Positions 44,440 through 55,429 are shown, counted from the stretch's first letter. The stretch is DNA of 64,000 nt from Pseudo-nitzschia pungens (GCA_037355855.1 CM074758.1:8777001-8841000); one strand, 5' to 3'. Notes: generated from the sequence alone by a model not told the origin. A program made the numbers and translations.

Positions 44440-46302
44440 TCAGAGTGCCTCGGTATCGATTGCGGTGGCACCCGCCGCCGCAGCAGCAGCAGCGGCAGCC
44501 GCGGCTTCCTCCTCCTCGATCTCTTGTTCCGAGACGGAGCCCACCCCGTCCAGCCAACCGATAAAGAGGAGTGGATAGAGCGACGTCAGGTTGCAAACAA
44601 AGCTCAGGAGCGCCAGGTTGTCGAAATTCGTTTCGGTCACCCCCAGCGACTTGGTCAGCAGCGCCCCGACCTCCGTCCCGACCGTTCCGGCGCCGTTGTT
44701 GATCGACATGAGGGTGGCAAAGAGGACCGCCTCGACGCCCCTGGGGCACAGGCGGGCGGCCAGCACGAGCGTCGGCAAGAAGGCAATCTCTCCGAGCACA
44801 CTCAGGACCACGTCGTCCCCAAAGACGAACCAGGTGTCGGGGATGCCAATGGCCCGGTTGGCGTGGCTGATCAGCACCAGATCCAGCAGGCCGAGCGGAA
44901 AGGACACGATGGTCGACCAGAACAAAATGTCCTTGATGCTCTTGGTCTTGAGGTAGGTGTTGTAGAGCCAGACCCCAAAGAGCGACGAGAACGCCGCGAT
45001 GAATCGCACCCGCCCCAGAAACTCGGGTCCGAATCCCAGGTCTTCCGTCATGAAAAACAGCATCGCGCCCTCGCTCGTTGGGGTCGATTGCCACAGGAAG
45101 ATGAACGCGGCGGGTTTGTAGATCTCGGGCTTTTTGATGGCCTGCCAGAGGGATCCCATCTGGGACTTGACGCCCGCAAGGGGGTCCTCCGCAACAGCAA
45201 CAGCAGCAGCATTCGCCATCGCTGCGCTGCTGCCATCGGCGGTCTCCAGTGATTTGGAAACGGGTTCTTCGTCGATCAACAATCCGATCGAGGCCACCAA
45301 AAAGGGCAGGAAAGCCGTCAGGGCAAAGACGTCCTGGGGCTTCATCACCTCGAGCAGCGATCCGGAAAAGTACGCCGAGAGCAACCCGCCGACCGCGGCG
45401 CTCCCCCAGCACAGGCTCTGCAAGCCCCCGGCCAGGGACGGGTCGGTGGAAGCCGACTCCCGCGTCTTTTGAACGACGATGCCGTCCGCCACCACGTCGC
45501 TGACGGCGATGCAGGCGCTGCTGACCACCAGGGCCGCCACCGTCGTGGTCAGGGACAGTTCGTCTCCCAGCAGGCCCCAAAAGTTGCTCCCGACGGCCGA
45601 GTAGGACAGGCAGCCGGTGGCTCCCGCCAGCACGAGGTAGGAGCGCCGCCGGTATCCAAAGAGGGGAAAGCCGTCCGACAAAAAGCCGTAGAGCGGCTTG
45701 ATCGTCCAAGGGAGGGTGAAGATTCCCGTCAGGGCGCTCAGCTCGGCGGGTCCCAGGTGGAGCTCGTCCTTGAGCAAAAAGGTCTGGGCCAGCCGCGCCA
45801 GTCCGAGGGCTCCCTCGACAAAGTAAATGGTGGCAATGGCAATCACGTCCGGGGTCGGATCGACGCCCAGAAAGATGCTGTTCTTGAGTCGTTCTCGGAT
45901 GCTATCGGTATCGCTGTCGGTATCGGTATCGCTGTCGGTCTCGGCGGTGATCGGCGACGGTTCGTAGTATTCGGAGGGAAGGCTAGTTTCATTGGTGTTG
46001 CGTTCGGCGCTGGAAGCAGCGGAGATGGTTTCCTCGTTGCTGCCGAGGAAGAGTTTCGACAATGACACCGAAAACGGGTGTGTTCTGTCGGGACTCGATC
46101 GTATTGACCGAGCGTTTCCGCGCTTGTTCGTTTGTATTGTCGTTTTTGTTGTTGCTGTTGTTGTTGTTGTTGTTGTTGTTGTGAATCCGGTTTTTGACAG
46201 CGATGATGAGCACGGTGTTCTCGTAGAAAATCCGGTCACCCCAAAATCGAAAGTGATCGCCAGGCATGCGAGAAACGCGAGAACGAAGCGGCAGACCGTC
46301 AT
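44440..46302 (-). CDS. Folate-biopterin transporter (FBT/BT1) family membrane protein
   Basis: Major-facilitator-type transporter for pteridine-like substrates, by family (exact substrate unknown). Single exon, 620 residues, ATG at 46302. The N-terminus is a signal peptide (CRFVLAFLACLAITFDFGV) followed by TGFSTRT, which resembles a plastid-import site, so a plastid envelope location is likely. The family blocks are visible: IATIYFVEGALGLARLAQTF, LTGIFTLPWTIKPLYGFLSD, RRRSYLVLAGATGCLSY, ACIAVSDVVADGIVVQKTRE, GGLQSLCWGSAAVGGLLSAY. About twelve hydrophobic segments occur. A central Ala-rich loop and an acidic Glu5/Ala9 C-terminal tail are low complexity. It is convergent with ATP synthase alpha. 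Confidence 0.88.
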   Translation of the reverse strand: MTVCRFVLAFLACLAITFDFGVTGFSTRTPCSSSLSKTGFTTTTTTTTTATTKTTIQTNKRGNARSIRSSPDRTHPFSVSLSKLFLGSNEETISAASSAERNTNETSLPSEYYEPSPITAETDSDTDTDSDTDSIRERLKNSIFLGVDPTPDVIAIATIYFVEGALGLARLAQTFLLKDELHLGPAELSALTGIFTLPWTIKPLYGFLSDGFPLFGYRRRSYLVLAGATGCLSYSAVGSNFWGLLGDELSLTTTVAALVVSSACIAVSDVVADGIVVQKTRESASTDPSLAGGLQSLCWGSAAVGGLLSAYFSGSLLEVMKPQDVFALTAFLPFLVASIGLLIDEEPVSKSLETADGSSAAMANAAAVAVAEDPLAGVKSQMGSLWQAIKKPEIYKPAAFIFLWQSTPTSEGAMLFFMTEDLGFGPEFLGRVRFIAAFSSLFGVWLYNTYLKTKSIKDILFWSTIVSFPLGLLDLVLISHANRAIGIPDTWFVFGDDVVLSVLGEIAFLPTLVLAARLCPRGVEAVLFATLMSINNGAGTVGTEVGALLTKSLGVTETNFDNLALLSFVCNLTSLYPLLFIGWLDGVGSVSEQEIEEEEAAAAAAAAAAAGATAIDTEAL

Positions 46303-47910
46303 GGTTGCGATTGCTGAGTAGTATTCCGACCGATGCAGTGGCGCTCGACCCTTGATGATTCCTGTTCACTCGTTCTGTATCCAACTATCCTCTTTTACCT
46401 TTCTGTTGGCGGAAAACGTTCGACGCTGTACCAGACAGTTGTGATTGTCCCGTGTTGTAAGATTTTACCGTATTGTTCACAGTTGCTTTGAAGTCCCAAT
46501 GGCAAGTGTGCCTTCCAATCGAAAACGTAGTTTTTCGTCGTCAGTTTGGGACCCAGTTGTTCACGGAGAAAGAAGACATCATGAGATTTCAATTTTTGAT
46601 TCATTCTGCGAACGAGACAGAAACGAAACTCCATCCCCCCCTCCCCCTAACCTACCTCATCTATCCCCCAACAAACCAACAGTTTCCACTACTACTGTAG
46701 GTAATTAATTTACTATGTTGGTACTTCGTAAACCGTAACCTTATTTCTTATGACCCCTGCTGTGTACTAAGTGGAAAGTGGAAACGCTGTACGTATAGTA
46801 TGATTAGTACATATTATAGATAGTATTAACAGGTAATAATAGTGCTTCGTGTCTCGTGTCCCCCACGCGCCAGTTCGTCCATCCGCTCAAATGCGTTGGA
46901 GAATGCGGTGGTGGCATAAGCGCTTACCGCCAGCAAGCCAGCAAGCACGCAAGCACGCAAGCACGACAAAAATAGGTGACGACTGCGTCAAATTCAACAA
47001 AAAAAAGGACGATACTTCGATCGAATGATAATACGTACCGGTACTAATAGATGATACTGAATTGAAAACTGCCTCCGGCGATACCGTATACCGGTAACCG
47101 TACCGGTACGTAAGTAAACCTTATTGTACAAAGTACGATACTGTTACCCGTAAGATCTGATGTGCTTGCGTATCGGGGGGAAGCAAAACCTTCTCGTGTT
47201 CGAAAATCCACGAAAGAAAGTGCAATCCCGCACGACGAAATATATTGGTTCCAGTTTCGTTCCACCGCAGCGCGATAGGGATCGAAATCGGTTCTTGGAA
47301 CTTGGAATGCCGTTCTGTTTTCTTCCGCGTCTCGGTGAATCATGAATTGTTTCGTAAACTTGGGCAAGAACAATTCGTTGCGCAACCGACAACACCTCGC
47401 TTTGCTTCCGTTCTTGCATTCCGAACCGAACGGAAAGAAGAAAACAGGTTGTCATCGCACTACATAAACCTTACCTATTACTACAACGCATCTCTCTGAA
47501 GACAATTGAAAGAAAACTTTCACTCACCAACTCCCTCAACCATCTGCTAGTTGAGTAAGTTCTGAAATCGAAACTACGTACACCGAAAGGCAAGACCAGA
47601 CCCAATCCAACCGAGAGTGACGCAAAATTTCGAATCGACCTGAACACTACGAATCCGTACCAAATACTTGTGCTTAGGAAACGAAACCAAAGCACACTAC
47701 GAGAGAACTCGTAATTGACGTACAAGTTCCAATCGACAACCCGATCATTCACTCGATACGAGACAATAACACAACACGATAAACTACGAAACATCAAGAC
47801 GAGATTCAGCGAAGACGGTCCAGCCGAATCTAGCGGAGGCCAACACCAATATCAATATCAATATCAACACCAACACCGATACAACTACGAATCCGATACG
47901 CCCATTTCGA
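46303..47910. other. Divergent intergenic region
   Basis: About 1.6 kb between two divergent genes. It contains CGTAACCTTATT near 46725, AAGCACGC repeats (about 46940-46962), and GTACCGGTAC with GTAACCGTACCGGTAC near 47035-47112. A TATCAA/CAACAC array (about 47847-47880) lies just before the next start. No gene is supported. Confidence 0.5.
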
Positions 47911-49467
47911 ATGCCTCCCTCCGGCTTGTTGGTTGCCCTCTACCCCGCGGAGTACAATGTGCCGGGGCCTCCCGAAGCTGCTGCGACGAGTGGCAAACCA
48001 CAATCGCCGATGACAGCGTCTTCCACCGCGAGCGTTTTGACGTCACCGGCAGCGGCGGTGGCATCGACCCCGCTGGGATCGCCTCTCCTCCGGTTGTCCT
48101 CGCCCGCGCCTCCCTCGTTGTCGTCTTCGTCCTCTTCCTCGCCGCCTCTGATCGATTCGCCCATGCGCTGCTCCGTCGTCGCTCCCTTTCTGGAACTCGA
48201 AGAGGAGGACGATGTTGTAGAGCCGCAGTCCCAGGACGAGCTGGACTACGCGGAGGCCATGCTGGAAGACATTCCCCTGGACGACGATGACGACGACGAT
48301 GAGGACGACGACCTGCAAGCGGTGTTCGACGTCCTGGCGAGCCCCGAACCGAATCACGGGAAAACCGAACGCATCCGCGGCAACCACAGCGGCAGGAGCA
48401 CCAGCAGCAGCACGGAACTTACCTCCCGTGTCCCCCGGAAGGCTCTCTTTCAGCCGACACTGCCCCTGACGACTCCTCGCGAGACGGAGCCTTCGTCTGG
48501 CCAACAACAACGTCAACTACTACAACGTCAACAACAACATCCACAACGCGGCAAACGGCCCCGGAACAACCGCCGGGTCTCCTTTCCGTGCACGCTGCAC
48601 TCGCTGGAGGACTCGGTCCGGTTCGCCAAGTCCCGCTCCGGAAAAGCCCACGGCAGCAGCCACCGCACAACGAGCCTGGAGAGAATCCGGCCCACGATCC
48701 ACCGATCGGACTACACGCTCTCCGAAAAGCTGGCGACCTGGTACACCTTTGCCGACCTCCGATCCTTCAAGAGGGAGCGCAAGGAGACGGCCCGTTTGAT
48801 CGACCACGGGCTGCTGCCGCTGCCCCTCGCCGAACCGAGGGCCTCCGGGCTCCCGCCACCGGGATCGCCGTCCGACGCGTCGTCCCTCCCCGTCTACTGC
48901 GCCCGGGGCTGCGAGAACTGCACCGAGGACGTCGGACGGATCCGGTACCGACACATCGCCGACGGCTGGATGGCCGTCCTCAACGCCCAGGAAAAGCACA
49001 ACTATTGCCAGCGAAAACTGGCAAGCATGTCGAGCGCCGAGCAGAGCCAGTACTTGTCGCTGGCCTCGTTTCTGGGGAGCGGAAAGCGGTCCTCCCCACG
49101 CAGCGGGGGGTGGTTCTCCCTCCCGCCGGACGGTTCCGGCGGACGGTCCCCCTGCTGCCCCTACGAGCTGGCGGCCGCCTACGAGCAAACGTCGAGGTCG
49201 AGCCTCGAGATTGCTCGCGGCCGGGCGATCGGCGACGAGCGGGAGGTCGCCGAGCTTTGGAAGGAGAAGGAATCCTTGTCCGAAGCATCCCGCTCCGGGT
49301 CGGAGGCGAGCGCCACTGCCACCGCCACGGTCCAGCCGGTGATGTCCACCACCACACCAACGACGAACGGGGACGAGGGGAATCCTTTGGGATCGCCCGA
49401 GACTCCGAACGACGAACAAGACGATGACGGAAACGAGGTGATGCACGACAACAGCGCCATCGAGTGA
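47911..49467 (+). CDS. Orphan protein of a diatom-type family (unknown function)
   Basis: Single-exon gene of 518 residues, ATG at 47911. I do not recognise a characterised domain. The N-terminal third is Ser/Pro/Ala-rich with an Asp8-Glu acidic run; a Gln-rich basic patch (GKRPRNNRRVSF) could be a nuclear localisation signal. The conserved-looking core runs from YTLSEKLATWYTFADLRSFK (about 48712-48771) through RKETARLIDHG, CARGCENCTEDVGRIRYRHI and GWMAVLNAQEKHNY (about 48963-49004). The Y-S/T-x-x-E...WYT...R-x-E-x...G-C-E-x-x-T...AVL-x-x-Q pattern recurs, to my recollection, in large diatom-restricted families with no known role. The C-terminal quarter is acidic Ser/Thr-rich. A regulatory nuclear role is only a guess. 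Confidence 0.7.
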   Translation: MPPSGLLVALYPAEYNVPGPPEAAATSGKPQSPMTASSTASVLTSPAAAVASTPLGSPLLRLSSPAPPSLSSSSSSSPPLIDSPMRCSVVAPFLELEEEDDVVEPQSQDELDYAEAMLEDIPLDDDDDDDEDDDLQAVFDVLASPEPNHGKTERIRGNHSGRSTSSSTELTSRVPRKALFQPTLPLTTPRETEPSSGQQQRQLLQRQQQHPQRGKRPRNNRRVSFPCTLHSLEDSVRFAKSRSGKAHGSSHRTTSLERIRPTIHRSDYTLSEKLATWYTFADLRSFKRERKETARLIDHGLLPLPLAEPRASGLPPPGSPSDASSLPVYCARGCENCTEDVGRIRYRHIADGWMAVLNAQEKHNYCQRKLASMSSAEQSQYLSLASFLGSGKRSSPRSGGWFSLPPDGSGGRSPCCPYELAAAYEQTSRSSLEIARGRAIGDEREVAELWKEKESLSEASRSGSEASATATATVQPVMSTTTPTTNGDEGNPLGSPETPNDEQDDDGNEVMHDNSAIE

Positions 49468-50412
49468 AGACGGGAGGAATTTGTTGTCGCTGGGCGATTT
49501 CGAACGACTCGAATGCAACGGTCGCAACCCACCGCATCATCGCATCGGATCCCTGCACCAGCAGGACGCGTCACACCGCGGGAAGGGTTCTCCCGCGATC
49601 GGTTGCGTGCAACGAAAGTCTCCGGAGTGTCCCCGCATCCATGTTCGTTCACCGTTCCTTGGCAAAATGCTCGGTGTTCCGGAACGCAACACGAATGGTT
49701 CGCAGTAGCCAGAAATCAGCACGGATTTCATGTCGTGCCACAGGAATCAATTCCAGCGAAGCGAATTCTGCGTTGTCCAACTCGCGATGGTGCTGGTTTG
49801 GTTCGCATCCCATTGCCTTGCATCGCATCGCGTCACATCACATCACATCACATCACATCACATCACACTTCATCGCTGGAAACGATTGTCTCGGCTGCGC
49901 AGCGGAAGCTAGCGACGAAACAATGCCTACTCCTCGCTGTGAGAACGCCACGCAAAGAAAACCTTGCGAATGCGTCGATCTGCTCCATCTATCCGCTACC
50001 ACAAACAGCTCTGCATACCAATGAATTCCGATAGGACGGCGCTGCACGATAGAAACCAATAGAAGACCGAAATACTCACACTTTTGAAAGCTACGCACTC
50101 GAAATTCCTTCTCGTTTTGAAGTCACACGTACGACTCTCGCCCTCAGTTGAAACCAACCGAACAAACACAAACCGAAGCAATCGAACTACTACTTCTCGA
50201 TGCATGTATACTTTCGCTGTCCACTTTGTTTTTAGTTGAGCTTATTCGTTCGTTCACAATCTACATCACGATATCGTTTCGACCGACGCCGGTCGTCGAT
50301 CCTTGCATCGGTGCCTCCCAATCCGAATGGGTGCCGAAACGTTTTTGCCACGACGCAAACACCGGCTCCGACTAATGCGCTACACAGTACTTACTATTGC
50401 ACGCAGCACTCA
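49468..50412. other. Convergent intergenic region
   Basis: About 950 bp between the orphan gene and the CRAL-TRIO gene. It contains a CATCA pentamer array (about 49831-49868) and no supported gene. Confidence 0.55.
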
Positions 50413-51255
50413 TCACTCCTCCGTCGCCGTCGGGGGGTTGAGTTTGGTAAAACTCTTCCACTCGGCACCGCCCCCGCTTTGTTCCATCCGTTTTTGCTCC
50501 TCGACCCAGAGTTTCACCGACCAGTCCAGGGTCCCACCCAGGTCGGTCAGCAGGTCCTTGGGGTCCAAGACGCCATAGTTCTCGTCGAGTTCCTTGAAAT
50601 CATCGATGAAGCGGATCCGACTGCGGACCTTGGCCGTCATGGTGATCCGGCTGACCACCTTGAAAAACGTCATGAAGACGGTCGACGCGCTGCAGATGTA
50701 AATGGCCTTGAGCTGGATCGGCAGGTTCCCGTACAGGCGGAAGAGGCTCTTGGCCACCTCGAAGCGGGCGTTCTTGTTCTTGTCAAACCCGCGCAAATCG
50801 TGAATCACCGTTACCCCGTGCTCCTGTGTCTCGGGTCGCAGCACAAGCTGATCCATTGTGTAATACAGCATCCGGACGACGCCATCTACGGTTCGACCGT
50901 CGGTCATGTCGTTGTTTCGGAAGCGTCCGATCAGGACCGGGCCGCCCTGCCTGGTCTTGAGCTCCGGGGGGCACGCGATGACCTCGGAAATCACCAATCG
51001 CTCCAGTTCCGGGTCTTTGTGCAGCTGAAGTGAGTCGTCGTAGAGACCCTTGTTGGCTGCCTTCCACTTGAGGAACATGCGGTATCGCTCGGAAGCGCGC
51101 TCGATGCTCGGTTTCCATCGCAGGAACGGAAGCAGGTAAATGTCGTCCACGCCATCACACAACGAACCCAGCTCTTCTTTCAAACCCGGCAATAGGGATT
51201 CGGGGGTGGGTGTTGTTGTTGCTGCTGCTGCCTCGTCGTTGGTCGGATTCGTCAT
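50413..51255 (-). CDS. SEC14-like CRAL-TRIO lipid-binding protein
   Basis: Putative cytosolic phosphoinositide/lipid transfer protein. Single exon, 280 residues, ATG at 51255. An N-terminal CRAL-TRIO-N-like helical part (DDIYLLPFLRWKPSIERASE then RYRMFLKWK) is followed by the lipid-binding fold: GGPVLIGRFRNNDMTDGRTV, VVRMLYYTMDQLVL, GVTVIHDLRGFDKNKNARFE, LYGNLPIQLKAIYICSAS, and the gate-like FFKVVSRITMTAKVRSRIRF. LTDLGGTLDW is the typical end (usually LPxxLGG). Length and order fit the family. The ligand is not predictable. Confidence 0.85.
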   Translation of the reverse strand: MTNPTNDEAAAATTTPTPESLLPGLKEELGSLCDGVDDIYLLPFLRWKPSIERASERYRMFLKWKAANKGLYDDSLQLHKDPELERLVISEVIACPPELKTRQGGPVLIGRFRNNDMTDGRTVDGVVRMLYYTMDQLVLRPETQEHGVTVIHDLRGFDKNKNARFEVAKSLFRLYGNLPIQLKAIYICSASTVFMTFFKVVSRITMTAKVRSRIRFIDDFKELDENYGVLDPKDLLTDLGGTLDWSVKLWVEEQKRMEQSGGGAEWKSFTKLNPPTATEE

Positions 51256-52725
51256 GGTAATGTTGTATGGTAGGTTGTTGTGCTGATGCTTGATTTGTGA
51301 CTGCCAATCGATCGCGATGTATTATTTGATTCTCTATGGATTGATTGTTTTGCTTTGGGGTTCTCCTCTATCTTAGATAATTTTAGTCGTAGAAGGCGCC
51401 ATGGACCCTTCTGTCACAGTCACAAGCTGGGTACGATTATTGATTTCTTTCATTCAGTGCGTGCACCTCCCTGCGCTTTGATCCAATTTCTCTGCCAATT
51501 CCTGTTTAAGCATTACACTTAGAGATCGGTTCCAGTAGACAATCCTGAAACTGCCGTTGCCGCAAATGGAATTCTTTTTATTCGTAGATTCGATACTACA
51601 ATTACGAGACGAAGCATGTGCAGAACAGGGGTGGTGCAGAATATGTAACAATAATACGAAGTAATAATTATTGTTCTCCCCAATTAACTACCGTTCGGTT
51701 ACGCGTCGGACAACAGTGGAGACTAGAAGAAGTCGGAAGTTGTTATTGAAATACGTGTAGATTCATTCATTCCATTAGTTTTTTAAAAGCGCGTTAAACA
51801 GTGGAATCGAATCTCTCTCTCTCAAAACTGAGAATGATAAACAAGGGGGAGTCTTAAAATTGTTGTTGGACGCTTAAAATACCAATCAGTGCAAAGGAAT
51901 CATCGTTGCTAAGGTTACGGTATTCGATAGCTTACCGTACCTAAATCTTTAAACTGTCATTTTGATTGAATGCAACTAGTAATTCAGGCTTGGTTGATCA
52001 TTCATGTTTGGGCGAAGTACAATTCTTGGAATCGAAATTGATTTTACATATAAAATTGCAAGTAAGGCTTACCTGGTACTAACCGTAAAGACTCTAATTT
52101 TACCTTTGCTATGTTTTCCTGAGGGGCAATAATCATTATTTGCGAAAGAATGTCGAATATTATTACGAGTAACCTTACTTCTACCGTACAGGAAGGGTTA
52201 CTTCGTAACCTTACTTCGTGCATTATCTGTGAATTATTGGAGGTAACCTTAGTATGATAGTACATACGTTGACTTGGTATGTAAAATTATTACACATGGC
52301 TCATCCCAATGGCCCACAGCCCATACATAGCGCATGGGCAAGTGCGCGTAGCGCATGACGCATGGCACATGACTAATGTTTTGAAGAATCCAGGATGTAT
52401 TAGTTTTTAAGCGCGGGGCGAGATGAGACATAGCACTATTCGCCAACGTTCCTATCATTGGCGATCACGATCGATCATATTGCTTTCGTTCAACGCTCTC
52501 GTGGCTACTCGTAGTTCTTGCCCAAGATTCGAGTCGCTCCAAGAGATCTGTCCACTCGTGTGTGATCCACGCAACAAATCTCCCGGAATGAGAAAGTAAG
52601 AGGCCAGCTATTCCGGGAAAAAGCAAGGAAGAAAAGGTACTGCTTGCATCTGATTACGAGTACTCGCAAGGACAGGGAATTCAACAGTCGACAGTTCTGA
52701 GCAGCGACGGATATTGGGAATCAAA
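51256..52725. other. Divergent intergenic region rich in GTAACCTTAC words
   Basis: About 1.5 kb. Between 51,900 and 52,260 it contains at least five GTAAC/GGTTAC-type words (AAGGTTACGGTATT near 51910, GTAAGGCTTAC near 52062, GTAACCTTACTTCTACCGT near 52170, CGTAACCTTACTTCG near 52206, GGTAACCTTAG near 52241), and a GCGCATG/CGCATGGC repeat near 52325-52365. No gene is supported. Confidence 0.55.
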
Positions 52726-55429
52726 ATGCGATTTTCGCTGGCCTTTGCCCTCCTCACCGGGTTCGCAATCGCATCGGCAGTTACGGCAGACTCCGAGACG
52801 TCGAGCAACCGCGGCACGGATGCGTTCGAAGAAGGGATCCCCGGGATACCGGACCGCCGACTGAGATTATCGCACCCACAACGAGCCTTACAATCCGATT
52901 CGGAGTCGTGCGGGAGATGCCGGGACGGGTCGGCGGCCACGTCACGGCCGACCAACTTTGACACACGGGAGGAGATCTTCGATCAGCTGAACCCATCGGA
53001 ATACAAATCGGTCATCGATTTTGTGACCTCCGACGAAGTCAACCTTGCCGATACCACCAAAGAGGGCATTTCTAGTGCCAACCGGGCGATGAATCAAAAT
53101 TATGTCGTCTTTGTGCAGCTATTCCCTCCCCCAAAAGTCGAGGCGATTGCCTACCTGGATCGGAAGACCGACAGTCCCCCGGAACGGTACGCGATCGTCA
53201 CCGTGAATCGCGGTCGGCAACGCCCACGAGACATGATGCAGTACAAAATAGGTCCACTAGTGAACGGAAGGGTCCGGTCTCGGGATCCAGTGATAGAGGA
53301 ACTCCTGAAGGACAACGAAGTCCCGTGGGCAATGAGGGGCAATTACCATTCCGTCACCGGGCTCCTGGACGAGGCGATTCACAAGCACGCGTACGAATTA
53401 AGAGAGCTTTTCAAGGCGACGACCGGGGGATACTGCATCGGCGGAGACGAGTGCAACGGAGACGACAAGATGAGGTTCATCCAGTACGCAAACCTGGCCA
53501 CCACCCCCACGAGACGCGTCTCTTCCGTTCACTTCATACTCCGGGATTCCAAGAAGGAGTTCGGACCGTCGTGTCTGCTGCCGGTCCCGATCAGTTTCCA
53601 CGTCGTCGAGAATCCCGACAGGGACCCCAGCGAGTGGGAGGCCAACAATTTCGAGTACTGCTACCAGGGTCCGTACGATTCGGCGCAAGCGCTGCTCGAT
53701 GCCATCTTTGCCGGTGAGGTGCATCCGTGTGGCGTCCCATCCAAAAACCTTGAATGGACATCTGTGGATCCGGTGGAGCCCCTTCGGCCCGATGCGACGA
53801 TCAAGGAACCGATTTCCTTTCATTCGGGAGGGAAGCGATACATCATCGATTCGGCAACGAGCGACCGCCGCATTTTGCCCGACGAGAGCCAAGAGCAGTT
53901 TACCAATGAAGCACGGGCTGGCAAAAGCAGTACCAACAACAATGGCCGACTGCGGTTTACGGATTTCGTTTCGTCTGCCGAAAGAACTAGTAGTACCGAA
54001 TCGGACGAGAACGATTCCAGAAATCGAAACCTCCGGACCATTCGAGGCGGGGGAGGCGATGGAACGGGTCACCGGTAAGTTGTCACCTACGAGTGTAAAC
54101 AATGAATCAGTCGTGCAATGTATCAGAACGACAACAATTCCTGATTTTCTATCGTTCATTTGCGATAACTGTAAATCTGTAGTGTCTCCTGGCTGGGTTG
54201 GTCGTTTCACGTTTCCTCGGACCAAATGCACGGAATGGTCCTCAGGAATCTATCCTTCAAGGGCGAGCGTTTGGCGTACGAATTGAGTTTCCAGGAGTTT
54301 TTCGCAAGTTATTCGTCCATGGGATCACCGGGGCAAACCGTCTACTTTGACACCAACTGGGAGGTCGGCAAGGTACTCCCCCCTCGAGCTGGGCCTGGAC
54401 TGTCCCGAAGACGCGACGCTCCTCCCGATCATCCAGCACGATGGGGACCACGCCGAGATCTCCGAAAACCTCATGTGCATCTTCGAGCAGCCGTACGGGG
54501 AACCCATGTGGCGGCACGAATTCAAGAAGCAGAACAGCCACATCGGGGGAATCCCGCGCACCGCCCTTAAAATCCGGGTGGTCAGCGTCCTGGGCAACTA
54601 CGACTACATCCCCACCCTCACGCTGATGGCCGATGGAGTGATGGAAGTCAAGGTTGAAATGGGCGGATACCTGCAGGCCGGGTACAGTGTCGGGAGTAGC
54701 GAGAACAACCCCGAGGTTCCATGGTTCGGAACCCGCCTGCGCGACCGCATGGCGGGCCTCCTGCACGACCACATCGTCGGCGTCAAGGCCGACCTGGACG
54801 TTGGCGGTCTCGCCAACACTCTCAAGGCCGGGAAGATCAAGTACGGGACGTACGAGGAGGCTACGGGAGGAATGCACCCGTCTCCCGGCTACCACGCCTA
54901 CAACGGCGTCAAGTACATGGACTGGACGACGATCGATAGCGAGCGGGGGATTTCTCACACGGATTACGACGCCATCGTGGTCGAGTCTCCAACTCGCAAC
55001 CAGTGGGGAGCCCACCGGTCCTATGAGTTTGTCTTTGAGCACAGCATCCCCCGGCAGGTGTTTCCGGAGGACCACCCGCTGGGAGCCGCCACCGCATGGC
55101 AGTACAGCAACGTGGCCATTACCCGACAAAAGGATTCCGAGCGGTACTGCTCCTTCCCCACCAACTACCAGGTTGGCCGGGCCATCCCGTCATACGATCT
55201 GCGGGAATTCCAGCGGGACCAGGAGAATGTGGTCGAAGAAGACCTGGTCTTCTGGATCATGTTCGGCCTCCAGCACTACCCAAAGGCCGAGGATGTCCCG
55301 TTGGTCTCGAATTTTGGATCGGGATTTCTCCTGAAACCCCGCAACATGTACGACCGTGCCGCCTTTGAGGATCTGCCAGACAACCGAAACAACGACCATC
55401 GGAGGTGCATTGCTCCTACGAGAGCCTAG
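52726..55429 (+). CDS. Copper amine oxidase, secreted; frame break in the coding sequence
   Basis: Topaquinone copper amine oxidase, which oxidises primary amines to aldehydes plus hydrogen peroxide and ammonia. The first ATG in frame is at 52726, opening a signal peptide (MRFSLAFALLTGFAIASAVT). Exon 1 (to 54074) carries the N2/N3 domains (KVEAIAYLDRKTDSPPERYA). A clean intron (54075-54182, GTAAGT...TGTAG) joins in phase to VSWLGWSFHVSSDQMHGMVL. Near 54372 the frame changes by one extra base (NWEVG to YSPLELGLDCP) with no credible intron. The rest has the cofactor tyrosine motif NYDY (about 54596-54607), copper ligands in LHDHIVGV (about 54757-54780) and FGLQHYP with PKAEDVP near 55264-55300. 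It stops at 55429. Without correction the frame would end early, so it is either a recent pseudogene or a base error. Confidence 0.85.

Noticed and set aside
52714..52725. Earlier start of the amine oxidase
   Set aside because: The codon at 52714 is TTG; the ATG at 52726 begins a proper signal peptide.
54315..54372. 58-nt intron to explain the amine oxidase frame break
   Set aside because: It would remove FDTNWEVG, which matches the conserved core of the family, so it is coding rather than intronic.
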